A stretch of DNA of 64,000 nt from Pseudomonadota bacterium (GTDB lineage: Bacteria; Pseudomonadota; Alphaproteobacteria; Micropepsales; Micropepsaceae). A program made the translations under genes and the position numbers. This document shows positions 46,578 to 55,959 of this stretch, piece after piece (within the stretch, counting starts at the first letter, position 1; every line of letters starts with the position of its first letter). The DNA is taken from contig JAJZDZ010000016.1 of the NCBI GenBank assembly GCA_021851325.1, positions 1 through 64,000 of the forward strand, in the 5' to 3' direction. The notes beneath the pieces were generated by a model, which was not told the origin of the DNA, did not search any database, and saw nothing but the letters and a program-made list of their open reading frames with translations.

Positions 46578-47384
46578 TTAAGGGCGCGTTGATTTCAGCC
46601 GACCTCCGAGACGGACCGGTTCAATGCGTTGCGCCAGACCGCCCCGACCGGTTTCGACAAAGACCGCGCAGAGCGTTCCTGGACCTTCGGCGGGGGTCAT
46701 GCGGCCGCCGGGCATCTTGGTCAAAAAGCGTTGCAGGGGCTCGTTCTTGTCCATGCCGATCACTGAATCATAATCGGCGCAGGCGCCCGCATCGCTCTGA
46801 TAGCCGGTCCCGCCGGGCAGGATCTGCGCATCTGCGGTTGGAACATGGGAATGGCTGCCGACCACCAAACTGACACGGCCATCGCAGAAATGGCCCATGG
46901 CCATTTTCTCGCTTGAGGCTTCGGCATGAAAATCGACGACGATGGCATCGGCGCCCTCTGCGAGCGGGCAGAGTTCAAGTTCCCGGGCGACCGCGGCAAA
47001 AGGATCATCCTGTGGTTCCATGAACACCCGGCCGATGGGCGCAATGACAAGAACCTGTTCGCCGTTTTTGGCCTGGAACAGGTTGACGCCCCGCCCCGGT
47101 GTCCCCTTGGGCAGGTTGAGGGGCCGCAGCACCCGGTCATCCTCACCGATGAAAGAGAGAATCTCGCGCTGATCAAGCCAGTGATTGCCGGTGGTGATGC
47201 AGTCCACGCCAAGAGCAAAGAATTCGTCGGCGAGCCGCCGCGTGAGACCAAAGCCATGCGCGGCGTTTTCACCATTGAGAATGATGAAATCGAGGTCGAG
47301 TTCTGCCTTGAGCGCGGGAAGATAGCTGCTCACCGCCTCGCGACCAGCCCGGCCGATGACATCACCAATGAAGAGAAGACGCAT
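46578..47384 (-). CDS. YmdB-type metallophosphoesterase (2',3'-cyclic-nucleotide phosphodiesterase family)
   Basis: 268 residues. Metal motifs in order: FIGDVIGRAGREAV (GDxxG), LNGENAAHGFG, TTGNHWLDQ, DFHAEASSEK, GSHSHVPTADAQILPGG. This pattern defines the TIGR00282/YmdB family of dinuclear-metal phosphodiesterases acting on cyclic nucleotides. Role in alphaproteobacteria is not established. It may share a transcript with the VOC gene. Confidence 0.9.
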   Translation of the reverse strand: MRLLFIGDVIGRAGREAVSSYLPALKAELDLDFIILNGENAAHGFGLTRRLADEFFALGVDCITTGNHWLDQREILSFIGEDDRVLRPLNLPKGTPGRGVNLFQAKNGEQVLVIAPIGRVFMEPQDDPFAAVARELELCPLAEGADAIVVDFHAEASSEKMAMGHFCDGRVSLVVGSHSHVPTADAQILPGGTGYQSDAGACADYDSVIGMDKNEPLQRFLTKMPGGRMTPAEGPGTLCAVFVETGRGGLAQRIEPVRLGGRLKSTRP

Positions 47385-47459
47385 GCACGCAAATCCCGGA
47401 TTTGAGGCCCTGGCCGCAGACGGTCATCTGCGCCTGGCGCGATCGTGGCCTCAAAAGCC

Positions 47460-49982
47460 CTACTTCTGCCAGAGGATCAAGGGCAGTTCCTGCGGGAGTT
47501 GGGCATCGGTGTGGTGGGGAACCGCGCGGACCGTGTAATCGTTGGGAGCGCGGCTCGAGGGGGCACTGCCGGAGTAGATGAAGCCGTTCATGGCGCCGGG
47601 AATGGGGCGTTCACGGTTCAAGGACAGGAGCGCGGCCCCAAGCGGGCCTCTGGTCTCGGCATAGAGCTCGATCCTGACCTCCTCAGGGCTGACGTCTCCC
47701 AGACTGACCGGCACCGTGAAATGCCAGCTGCCATCCTCGCCGCGGGTGACGTTGGGAACTCCGAGGTGGAGGCTGTGCCAGCGTTCAGCCGTGCTGTGGC
47801 TCCAGGCGCACAGGGCACGGGCCGGGGCACAGTCATTGGCTACCCGCCGCGCGCGGGAGGCGGCGCACGGCAGATAGGCCTTTTCAACATAGTCGCGCAC
47901 CATGCGCGTGGCTGAAAACTCCGGGGTCAGCTGCGCCATGCTTTCGCGGATGCGGGCGATCCAGCGCCGCGGTACACCTTCGGCATCGCGGTCATAGAAT
48001 TCTGGTGCGATGTCGTTTTCGAGCAGGTCGTAAAGGCTGTTGGCATCGGCAGCATCGTTGCTGACGAGATGGTGGTCGATCTCGCCCACCGCCCAGCCGA
48101 CTTCGGCGGTAAAGGCTTCGTCCCACCAGCCATCCCGCACCGAACAGTTGAGCCCGCCATTGACGAGGACCTTCATGCCCGAGGTACCGCAGGCTTCCCA
48201 GGGACGGCGCGGATTGTTGATCCAGACATCGACGCCCTGCACCAGGATCTGGGCGATGCCCATATGATAGTCCTCGAGGAACACGACATGGCGGCGCAAG
48301 GCTGGCTCGCGCGCCAGCTCGATCCATTCGCGCACCATTTCCTTGCCCATCACGTCGGCAGGATGCGCTTTGCCGGCGACGATGATCTGGATTGGTCGGT
48401 GTTCGTTGGTAAGCAGGCTGATGAAGCGGGCCTTGTCGAACAGCAGCAGGTTGGGGCGCTTGTAGGGCGTGAAGCGACGGGCGAAGCCGAGGGTCAACAC
48501 ATTGGGATCAAGCACGCTCTGGGCCTGCTGCACCACCTGGTGGGAGAAGCCCCGCTCCCGCAGCTGCATGGCCAGATGGCGCCGTGCATGCTGGACGGCA
48601 AGGCGCCGGCCGCGACTGCGCAGCTGCCACAATTCGTCGTCGGCGACGCCGAGGATCTGCCGATGCAGCGCATCGGGCATCTGCCGCCAGCGTTCCTTGC
48701 CACAGGCCTCGGTCCACAGGCGGTCGGCTTCGGCAGAATCCCAGGATGGGATATGGACGCCGTTGGTGACGTGATCAATCGGGACTTCGGCTTCGGGAAA
48801 GCGCGGAAACAGGGGCTGGAAGATGCGCCGGCTGAAGGTGCCGTGCAGCCTGCTCACGCCACAGGTATAGGCCGATCCTCTGAGCGCGAAATAGGCCATG
48901 TTGAAAAGTTCGCCGTGATTGCCAGGCTCGGCCTGACCCATGGCGATCACCTCTTTGAGCCGTTCAGGCTCCTCGGCGAGGAGCGGCTCGGCGCTGGGCA
49001 GATAGCGGTGGAGCAATTCGGGTTCGAAGCGGTCAAAGCCGGCCGGCATCGGGGTGTGGGTGGTGAAGACATTGCCGGGCCGGCCGGCCCAGACGGCTTC
49101 TTCGAGACTGAGATGATGGTCGCGGGCGAGTTGGCAGGCCCGTTCGAGCACGGCAAAAGCCGCATGGCCTTCATTGATGTGACAGATCTCGATTTCCGGA
49201 CGCAGCCGTGCAATCAGCCGCCAGCCGCCGATGCCGAGCATGAGCTCCTGCATCAGGCGCATTTCGCCGCCCCCGCCATAGAGCTTGCCGGTGATACCGC
49301 GATCCACCGGGCTGTTGAGCGGGTCATTGGAGTCCAGCAGATAAAGCTTGATGCGTCCGACATTGGCCTGCCACACCCGCAGATGAACCGAGCGGCCGGG
49401 CAGTTCGATGGTGATGCGCATCCAGCCACCGTGCGGATCGGTGACCGGCTCGATGGGCATGGTGGCCGGCTCGTTATAGGGAAAGGCCTCAAGCTGGCTG
49501 CCATCAGCCGAGATCATCTGCCGGAAATAGCCTTCCTGGTAGAGCAGGCCCACGCCAGCCATCGGCACGTCAAGATCACTGGCGGTCTTCAAGAAATCAC
49601 CGGCGAGGACGCCGAGGCCGCCGGCATAAAGCGGCAAGGCTTCGCCAAGGCCGAATTCCATGCTGAAATAGGCCACGCCCCCGAGCTTCTTCTCGCCATA
49701 GTTCTGCGCAAACCAGCCCGAACGCTGCATATAGGCTTCACGCTGCTGGCAGAAATCCCGCAGTTTGGCGAGAAACTGCGGATCGGTGCGCAAGCTTTCC
49801 AGCCGTCCGGCCGAGGTGCCCTGCAAAACCGCCCACGGACTTGAGGTCAGATCCCACAGCCCTTCGTCGATATAGCGCCACAAGGCGTCGCCTTCGTGGC
49901 TCCAGGTCCAGCGCAGATCGAGCGCCAGTTGCTGCAGACTGACAAGTTCATCGGGAAGGTGTGGCAGCAAAATCGCGACCAT
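47460..49982 (-). CDS. glgP: Alpha-glucan phosphorylase (GlgP, short DUF3417-containing clade)
   Basis: 840 residues. It releases glucose-1-phosphate from glycogen or maltodextrin ends. The DUF3417 N-terminus (LQQLALDLRWTWSHEGDALW) is typical of the alpha-glucan phosphorylase clade that differs from muscle/E. coli-type GlgP. GGLGVLAGD, FTTHTPMPAGFDRF and the PLP-binding region EACGTSGMKVLVNGGLN are present, with a C-terminal domain ending ELPLILWQK. It lies 36 bp after ppsA. Confidence 0.93.
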   Translation of the reverse strand: MVAILLPHLPDELVSLQQLALDLRWTWSHEGDALWRYIDEGLWDLTSSPWAVLQGTSAGRLESLRTDPQFLAKLRDFCQQREAYMQRSGWFAQNYGEKKLGGVAYFSMEFGLGEALPLYAGGLGVLAGDFLKTASDLDVPMAGVGLLYQEGYFRQMISADGSQLEAFPYNEPATMPIEPVTDPHGGWMRITIELPGRSVHLRVWQANVGRIKLYLLDSNDPLNSPVDRGITGKLYGGGGEMRLMQELMLGIGGWRLIARLRPEIEICHINEGHAAFAVLERACQLARDHHLSLEEAVWAGRPGNVFTTHTPMPAGFDRFEPELLHRYLPSAEPLLAEEPERLKEVIAMGQAEPGNHGELFNMAYFALRGSAYTCGVSRLHGTFSRRIFQPLFPRFPEAEVPIDHVTNGVHIPSWDSAEADRLWTEACGKERWRQMPDALHRQILGVADDELWQLRSRGRRLAVQHARRHLAMQLRERGFSHQVVQQAQSVLDPNVLTLGFARRFTPYKRPNLLLFDKARFISLLTNEHRPIQIIVAGKAHPADVMGKEMVREWIELAREPALRRHVVFLEDYHMGIAQILVQGVDVWINNPRRPWEACGTSGMKVLVNGGLNCSVRDGWWDEAFTAEVGWAVGEIDHHLVSNDAADANSLYDLLENDIAPEFYDRDAEGVPRRWIARIRESMAQLTPEFSATRMVRDYVEKAYLPCAASRARRVANDCAPARALCAWSHSTAERWHSLHLGVPNVTRGEDGSWHFTVPVSLGDVSPEEVRIELYAETRGPLGAALLSLNRERPIPGAMNGFIYSGSAPSSRAPNDYTVRAVPHHTDAQLPQELPLILWQK

Positions 49983-50018
49983 GTGATCTCCTTTAGGCCC
50001 GGCGCGACCGCTGCAGGC

Positions 50019-52424
50019 TCAGGTGGCATCTGGCGTATGCGGCTTTTCGGCAGCAGCCACGGCCGCGATGGTTCGCATCAGACTCGCGGGATTGACGCTG
50101 ATCGAGTCGATGCCCATCCCTACGAGCGCCGCGGCCAGATCGGGAAAATTGGCTGGCGCTTCACCGCAGATGCCGCAATGGCGATGATTGCGCCTGGCGC
50201 CCGTGACCGCAAGACGGAGTATTTCAAGCATGGCAGGATCACGTTCGTCAAAGTCAAAAGCGACAATTTCTGAATCGCGATCGACACCGAGTGTCAATTG
50301 TGTGAGATCGTTGGAACCGATCGAAAAGCCGTCAAACAGCTGGGCAAAGCCGTCGATGCGGATGACATTGGATGGAACTTCGCACATCACGTAGATCTGA
50401 AGCCCGTCCGCGCCGCGTTTCAGACCATGGGCCGCAAGGGTTTCGAGCACTTTGCGCGCTTCTTCCTCACGGCGACAGAACGGAACCATGAGCCGAAGAT
50501 TGGTCAGGCCCATCTCCTTGCGCACGCGCAAGAGGGCCGCGCACTCCAGGGCAAAGCCGTCGGCATAGGCCGGATGGGCGTAGCGTGCGGCGCCCCGGAA
50601 CCCCAGCATCGGATTGTTTTCCACCGGCTCGAAGGCATGTCCGCCCAGCAAGGTGGCGTATTCATTGGTCTTGAAGTCAGAGAGCCGGACAATCACCGGG
50701 CGCGGATAGAAGGCCGCCGCAATGCGTCCGATTCCTTCGGACAGGGTGCGGATGAAGAAATCCTGCGGGCGGGCAAAGCCCGCCGTGCGTGCGGCGATCT
50801 GGCGACGCTCCTTGGCTCCCGTCACCTGTTCGGGATGGGCGAGGGCCATCGGATGGACGCCGATCGCCTCGTTGATGATGAATTCCATACGCGCCAGACC
50901 AACGCCTGCTGCCGGCAACATCGCCGTGCGAAACGCAAGATCCGGGTTGCCGAGATTGACCATGATTTCGGTTTTGGTGCGGCGGACCACGTCGGCCTTG
51001 ACGGTGACGCGCTCGAACGCCACCTGTCCGTCATAGACATGTCCGGTCTCTCCTTCGGCGCAGGAGACGGTGACGACATCGCCGGTCTGAAGCGCGGTGG
51101 TACCGGTTCCGGTTCCCACCACCGCCGCCAGTCCCAGCTCGCGGGCGACGATCGCAGCGTGGCAGGTGCGTCCGCCGCGATCGGTGATGATCGCCGCCGC
51201 CTTTTTCATCACCGGTTCCCAATCCGGCGTCGTGGTCGCCGCCACCAGCACCTCGCCATCGCGGAAAGTGGACAGTTCGTTCGGACCGGTGATCACGCGC
51301 ACTTTGCCTGCGGCGATCTTTTCGCCGACGGCGCGACCGCTGAGGCGGGCTGTGGGATGTTCCTTGAGGTGATAGGTTTCGAAGGTTGCGCCGCGCTGGG
51401 AGGCAACGGTTTCTGGCCGTGCCTGCACGATGTAGAGCTTGCCGTCAGCGCCGTCCTTGGCCCACTCAATGTCCATCGGCATGGGATGGCCTGCAGACTT
51501 TGAGTAGTGTTCTTCGATGGCGATGGCATGGCCGGCCAGTGACAGGACTTCCTCATCATTGAGGCAGAAGCTGGTCCGTTCGCGACGGGGAACCATCTTT
51601 TCGCGGGTGCGCTGAGGACCGTGGCTGTAGACGAGGCGCATCTGCTTGGCCCCCAGCCGGCGGTCAAGAACGGCGCGAAAGCCTTGCGCGTAGGTTGGCT
51701 TGTGCACGTAGAATTCATCCGGATCGACGTTACCCTGGACGACGTTTTCGCCCAGGCCGTAGGCTGCGGTCACGAACACCACATCGCGAAAGCCCGATTC
51801 GGTGTCGAGGGTAAAGGTGACCCCTGAGGCCCCGAGGTCGGAGCGCACCATCTTCATCACCGCGACACAGAGAAAGACCTTGAAGTGGTCGAAGCCGTTG
51901 TTATGGCGATAGACGATGGCGCGCTCGGTAAACAGGGAGGCAAAGCAGTTGCGGCAGGCCTCGATCAGGCCATCATCGCCGGCAACATGCAGGTAGCTCT
52001 CATGCTGGCCGGCAAAGCTCGCATTGGGCAGATCCTCCGCGGTTGCCGAGGAGCGCACGGCCAGTGTCAGCCCGGCACCATATTCGTCTTTCAGAAGTTT
52101 GTAGGCGGCGAGAATCTGCGTCTTCAGCGCCGTTCCTGCAGTGGCCGCATAGACGGTTTCACGGCAGATCCTGGCGCGCTCGGCAAGCTGTGCGGTATCG
52201 CTGACATCGAGATCGTCGAGGGCGTGGTGCAGCTTCTCCCAGCCTCCGGTTGTGGTCATGGCATCGCGATAAGCAGCGGCGGTAATGGCAAAGCCGTTGG
52301 GGACGCGAATGTGTTCCGCGGCAAGCTGGGAATAGAGCTCGCCCAGCGAGGCGGTCTTGCCGCCCACACTTGGCACGTCGCGCATGGTGATGTCGCGAAA
52401 CCAGCGAATATATTCTCCAGTCAT
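50019..52424 (-). CDS. ppsA: Phosphoenolpyruvate synthase
   Basis: 801 residues from ATG 52424 (ATG 52433 is also possible; AAGGAG lies 10 bp before the former). It makes PEP from pyruvate and ATP. Order: N-terminal ATP-grasp domain (VGGKTASLGELYSQL, LAVRSSATAEDLPNASFAGQ), the swivelling phosphohistidine in GGRTCHAAIVARELG, and the C-terminal PEP/pyruvate barrel with CGICGEAPANFPDLA. It sits between pfkB and glgP. Confidence 0.93.
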   Translation of the reverse strand: MTGEYIRWFRDITMRDVPSVGGKTASLGELYSQLAAEHIRVPNGFAITAAAYRDAMTTTGGWEKLHHALDDLDVSDTAQLAERARICRETVYAATAGTALKTQILAAYKLLKDEYGAGLTLAVRSSATAEDLPNASFAGQHESYLHVAGDDGLIEACRNCFASLFTERAIVYRHNNGFDHFKVFLCVAVMKMVRSDLGASGVTFTLDTESGFRDVVFVTAAYGLGENVVQGNVDPDEFYVHKPTYAQGFRAVLDRRLGAKQMRLVYSHGPQRTREKMVPRRERTSFCLNDEEVLSLAGHAIAIEEHYSKSAGHPMPMDIEWAKDGADGKLYIVQARPETVASQRGATFETYHLKEHPTARLSGRAVGEKIAAGKVRVITGPNELSTFRDGEVLVAATTTPDWEPVMKKAAAIITDRGGRTCHAAIVARELGLAAVVGTGTGTTALQTGDVVTVSCAEGETGHVYDGQVAFERVTVKADVVRRTKTEIMVNLGNPDLAFRTAMLPAAGVGLARMEFIINEAIGVHPMALAHPEQVTGAKERRQIAARTAGFARPQDFFIRTLSEGIGRIAAAFYPRPVIVRLSDFKTNEYATLLGGHAFEPVENNPMLGFRGAARYAHPAYADGFALECAALLRVRKEMGLTNLRLMVPFCRREEEARKVLETLAAHGLKRGADGLQIYVMCEVPSNVIRIDGFAQLFDGFSIGSNDLTQLTLGVDRDSEIVAFDFDERDPAMLEILRLAVTGARRNHRHCGICGEAPANFPDLAAALVGMGIDSISVNPASLMRTIAAVAAAEKPHTPDAT

Positions 52425-52490
52425 GATGGGCATGCTCCTTGCGCGGCGGCGCATGATTGGATCTGCCGGGGCGCGGAACCTTGACCGGTA

Positions 52491-53429
52491 TCAATCGGCG
52501 CGGACGTCGATGACGCGGGCCAGGCGATGCACATCGTCGGCCTTTGCGAGTTCGGTGCCGTGACCAAGAATGGCTGCGGTGCCGGCAGCGACGCCGAAAC
52601 GCAGGCATTGTGCGAGATCCAGCTCCTGCGCCAGGGCCCAGGCAAACCCACCGGTAAAGCTGTCTCCGGCTCCCACGGTACTGCGCGCCGTCACTTTGGG
52701 GGCGGTCGCACGCAGGATCTGGCTGCGGCCGATGAGCCGGGCGCCACGATCGGCAAGGGTGAGCGCGACGAACTCGGCACCACCGGCATCAACGATTTTG
52801 CGCGCGGCGGCGATAAAGCTGTCCTCGCTGGCCAGAGGCTGAGCGCTTAAGGCGGAAAGTTCCCGGGCATTGGGCTTGATCAGGAAGACGCCTTCAGCCA
52901 GCGCGGCCTTGAGGGCGGCACCGGAACTGTCGACGATAAGCTGCTGGCCACGGGCGCGGACGGCCCTGGCGATCTGGCCATAAAGGGAGGCTGGCGTTGC
53001 TTGCGGCAGGCTGCCGCTGAGAACCACAAGCTCGGCCTCGCTCCTGCTCAGTGCGTCCAGCATCGCGCCCTGCTCGGCCGCACTCAGCGCGGCTCCGGGC
53101 ATCACAAAGCGGTACTGCTGGCCGCTTTGCTCTTCAAAGATCGTGACATCCTCGCGGGTCTCCAGCTCGGTCCCGATGGCGATCTGGTTGAGACCCTCGG
53201 CGCGCAGCAGCTGCTCGAGCAGTTTGCCGCTGATGCCGCCGCTCGGGAAGATCGCGGTCACCTTGCCGTCGAGCCGCGCAATGACGCGGGCGACATTGAT
53301 GCCGCCGCCGCCCGGATCGCGCCGCACATTGGTACAGCGCAGCTTCTGCAGAGGCTCAAGACGACCGGTGGCCGCCGACAGGTCGATGGCCGGGTTAAGC
53401 GTAAGCGTGACGATGCGATCGGCAGGCAT
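52491..53429 (-). CDS. pfkB: PfkB-family 6-phosphofructokinase (FruK/LacC type)
   Basis: 312 residues, ribokinase fold. N-terminal TLTLNPAIDLS and GGGGINVARVIARL are typical of PfkB/FruK/LacC sugar-phosphate kinases; the C-terminal ATP and catalytic site is STVGAGDSFTGGFAW with the general-base Asp. Pfk-2-type activity on fructose-6-phosphate is the best guess because no PTS or tagatose genes are near. It lies 66 bp before ppsA, forming a pfkB-ppsA-glgP group. Confidence 0.82.
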   Translation of the reverse strand: MPADRIVTLTLNPAIDLSAATGRLEPLQKLRCTNVRRDPGGGGINVARVIARLDGKVTAIFPSGGISGKLLEQLLRAEGLNQIAIGTELETREDVTIFEEQSGQQYRFVMPGAALSAAEQGAMLDALSRSEAELVVLSGSLPQATPASLYGQIARAVRARGQQLIVDSSGAALKAALAEGVFLIKPNARELSALSAQPLASEDSFIAAARKIVDAGGAEFVALTLADRGARLIGRSQILRATAPKVTARSTVGAGDSFTGGFAWALAQELDLAQCLRFGVAAGTAAILGHGTELAKADDVHRLARVIDVRAD

Positions 53430-53495
53430 GGGTCGGCCACTGCTTCAGAGCGCAAACATATGGGCCGACCCCGCCTTGAAGGATGTTGATCTGTC

Positions 53496-54356
53496 TCAAG
53501 CGGACTCGGACCTCATCACCGCTTCGAGCACACCCACCTCGTCGATTTCGACCCGCACCACGTCACCCTCCTTGAGGAAGGTGGGCGGCTCCATTGCCAC
53601 TCCAACTCCGCCCGGAGTGCCGGTGAAAATCACATCGCCAGGCTCGAGTGTCATCACCTGGCTGATTTCGGCGATCTGGTCGAAGATGTTGAAGATGAGA
53701 TGACGGGTGTTGGAATCCTGGCGCTTTTCGTTGTTCACGAAACAGCGGATGCCGAGGTTGTGGGGATCTTTGATCGCGTCGGCGGTGACGATGTAGGGGC
53801 CAAACGGAGCGTGGCTGTCAAAGCTCTTGCCGAGGATGAATTGCGGCGTCTTGAACTGCCAGTCGCGGGCGCTGACATCGTTGCCGGCGCAATAGCCGAA
53901 GATCACCGAGGCCGCATCCTCCTTGCGCACGTGGCGACAGCGCTTGCCGATGACAAAGACCAGTTCTGCTTCGTAATCGACCTGGTGCGAGGCGCGCGGC
54001 AGCTCGATGGGATCGAAGGGGCCGTTGACGGCATTGGCGAGTTTGGAAAACCAAACCTGTTCTTTGGGCGGCTCGCGTCCGGTTTCTGCAATATGGTCTG
54101 CGTAATTGAGGCCGATGGCGAGGATCTTCGAGGGACGCGGCACTGGCGCAAGAAGATGCACGTCTGCGGCCCGCAGATGTGGCCGCGTGCTGCTGGCAAG
54201 TTCTTGCAGCCGGCTGCGCAGGCGGGGAAATTCCTCGATCAGTCCGATCATGGTTGCCGGCAGTTCGGGGGCGGCGCGCGACAGGTCAATCAGTCCTTCT
54301 TCAACGGCAATGGCGCAGTGCACCTTGCCGTCACGTTCAAAGCTCGCAAGTTTCAT
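53496..54356 (-). CDS. Fumarylacetoacetate hydrolase family protein
   Basis: 286 residues from ATG 54356 (GAGGA upstream). FAH-fold metal-dependent hydrolase: the N-terminal MKLASFERDGKVHCAIA domain and catalytic core with ILAIGLNYADHIAETG, DYEAELVFVIGKRC, GYCAGNDVSARDWQFK and GDVIFTGTPGGVG. Relatives include fumarylpyruvate hydrolase, 2-hydroxyhepta-2,4-diene-dioate isomerase and oxaloacetate decarboxylase; the substrate is not deducible. Its start overlaps the stop of the MFS gene by 4 bp, so they are cotranscribed. Confidence 0.85.
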   Translation of the reverse strand: MKLASFERDGKVHCAIAVEEGLIDLSRAAPELPATMIGLIEEFPRLRSRLQELASSTRPHLRAADVHLLAPVPRPSKILAIGLNYADHIAETGREPPKEQVWFSKLANAVNGPFDPIELPRASHQVDYEAELVFVIGKRCRHVRKEDAASVIFGYCAGNDVSARDWQFKTPQFILGKSFDSHAPFGPYIVTADAIKDPHNLGIRCFVNNEKRQDSNTRHLIFNIFDQIAEISQVMTLEPGDVIFTGTPGGVGVAMEPPTFLKEGDVVRVEIDEVGVLEAVMRSESA

Positions 54357-55732
54357 AGGGTCCTCACATTCTGCTTTTGTGGCCAATCGAACAGGCGTAT
54401 GGCGCTGATACACGCACCAAAAACAGCAGCTCCGGCTGCAACTTCAAGCGCTACGATCTGCCCGGACGTACCCAGCTGGCCAAAGAACAATGCCACCAGG
54501 GCGGCCCCCGTGGTCTGTCCGAGCAGGCGGGCGGTTCCCAGCATGCCGGCCGCACCGCCGGCGCGCGCGCGTGGCGCATTGCCGATCATGGCGCGGTTGT
54601 TGGGTGACTGGAAAAGGCCGAAGCCGGCGCCGCACAGCGCCATGCGCCAGATGACGTCGGCAATGGCCGGATGGGCCGGCATGTCGGCAAGTGCGGCAAG
54701 ACCACTGGCAAATACGATGAGGCCGATGGCGCTCAGCAGGCCTGCGGGATAGCGGTCCGAAAGCCTGCCCGCAATGGGGGCGGCAAAGCCGGTTGCAACC
54801 GACCAGGGGGTGATCAGCAGCCCGGTCGCCACTGCCGAAAAGCCAAGTCGCGTTTGCAGCAGGAAGGGCAGCGACACCAAGGCGAGCATCTGGGCGGTGA
54901 AGGAGAGGATGGAGGTGCCGACCGATAAGGCGATGATCGGCTGACCGAGCAGATCCACGGGCAGGAGGGGCGAGGCCAGGGTCAGCTGGCGGCGAACCAG
55001 AACCATGGCGAGAATTGCGGTGAGAGCCAGTTCGCCGACAAAGATCCAGGGGTCTTCACCGTGGCCGAGCGCGTCGATGCTGGTGACGAAGAGCGCAAAC
55101 ATGGCGGCGCTCATGATCGCCGAGCGACTGTCAAAACGTTGCTGGGCCCGTGGTGAATCCGGCAAGGTGCGTCCGGCGACGGCAAGCGCAACGAGCCCCA
55201 GGGGAATATTGACGGCAAAAAGATAGGGCCAGCTGGCGACCGAAAGAATGGCTGCTGCCACCGTCGGGCCGAGAGCGGCAGCAACCGCCACCAGGAGCGC
55301 ATTAAGTCCGATGCCGCGGCCGAGCTCGGCATGGGGCCAGGTAAAGCGCAGGAGTGCGGTGTTGACGCTCATGATGCCGGCAGCACCGAAGCCTTGCAGG
55401 ATGCGGGCGACCGCCAGCATCCAGAAGCTCTGTGACAGGGCACAGAGCAGCGAGGCGAGGGTGAAGAGGGCAAGGCCAGTGATGAAGACGCGCCGATAGG
55501 TGATGATCTCGCCCAGTGCTGCCAAGGGCAGCAATGAGATCGCAATGGCGAGCTGATAGCCGTTGACGATCCAGATCGAGTTGGTGGCGTTGGTGTGCAG
55601 GTCACGGGCGATGGTCGGAAGCGCGACATTGGCGATGGCGCCATCCATCACCGCCATGATGATGACGAGGCCAAGTGTGGCGATCGCCCAGTCGCGGCGT
55701 GGGCGAGGCAGACCGTCGGGAAATTCGGGCAT
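54353..55732 (-). CDS. MFS transporter, DHA2-like (14-helix drug exporter type)
   Basis: 459 residues from ATG 55732; the upstream 79 residues in the track are Arg/Pro-rich and unsupported. About 14 helices with motif C-type and antiporter features: MDGAIANVALPTIARDLH in helix 1, WIVNGYQLAIAISLLPLAALGE, and the QGFGAAGIMSVNTALLRF segment. It probably exports drugs or metabolites by H+ antiport. Coupled to the FAH gene and divergent from glgE with a 227-bp gap. Confidence 0.85.
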   Translation of the reverse strand: MPEFPDGLPRPRRDWAIATLGLVIIMAVMDGAIANVALPTIARDLHTNATNSIWIVNGYQLAIAISLLPLAALGEIITYRRVFITGLALFTLASLLCALSQSFWMLAVARILQGFGAAGIMSVNTALLRFTWPHAELGRGIGLNALLVAVAAALGPTVAAAILSVASWPYLFAVNIPLGLVALAVAGRTLPDSPRAQQRFDSRSAIMSAAMFALFVTSIDALGHGEDPWIFVGELALTAILAMVLVRRQLTLASPLLPVDLLGQPIIALSVGTSILSFTAQMLALVSLPFLLQTRLGFSAVATGLLITPWSVATGFAAPIAGRLSDRYPAGLLSAIGLIVFASGLAALADMPAHPAIADVIWRMALCGAGFGLFQSPNNRAMIGNAPRARAGGAAGMLGTARLLGQTTGAALVALFFGQLGTSGQIVALEVAAGAAVFGACISAIRLFDWPQKQNVRTL

Positions 55733-55959
55733 GGGAACGTGTTCGGGCGCGGAAATAGCGGGCTGTCGATTCTTGGGCCTATCTGTAGCGCCTGGCGGAC
55801 GCAATGACACCTGTTCACATTGGTTCCTGCGGCGCCGGAACCCAAACTCGTGCACCCGTTTCTGGAACCGGCGCGCCCTCTGCCGGTTAAAACCTGGTGC
55901 AGGTGGCCGACAAAGGTGTGGTCGCGTGCCATGTGTCTGCCGTCTACCACGAGGAGGGG

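Noticed and set aside
48069-49844. 591-residue plus-strand ORF opposite glgP
   Set aside because: Shadow of glgP; amino-acid composition and lack of motifs show it is not coding.
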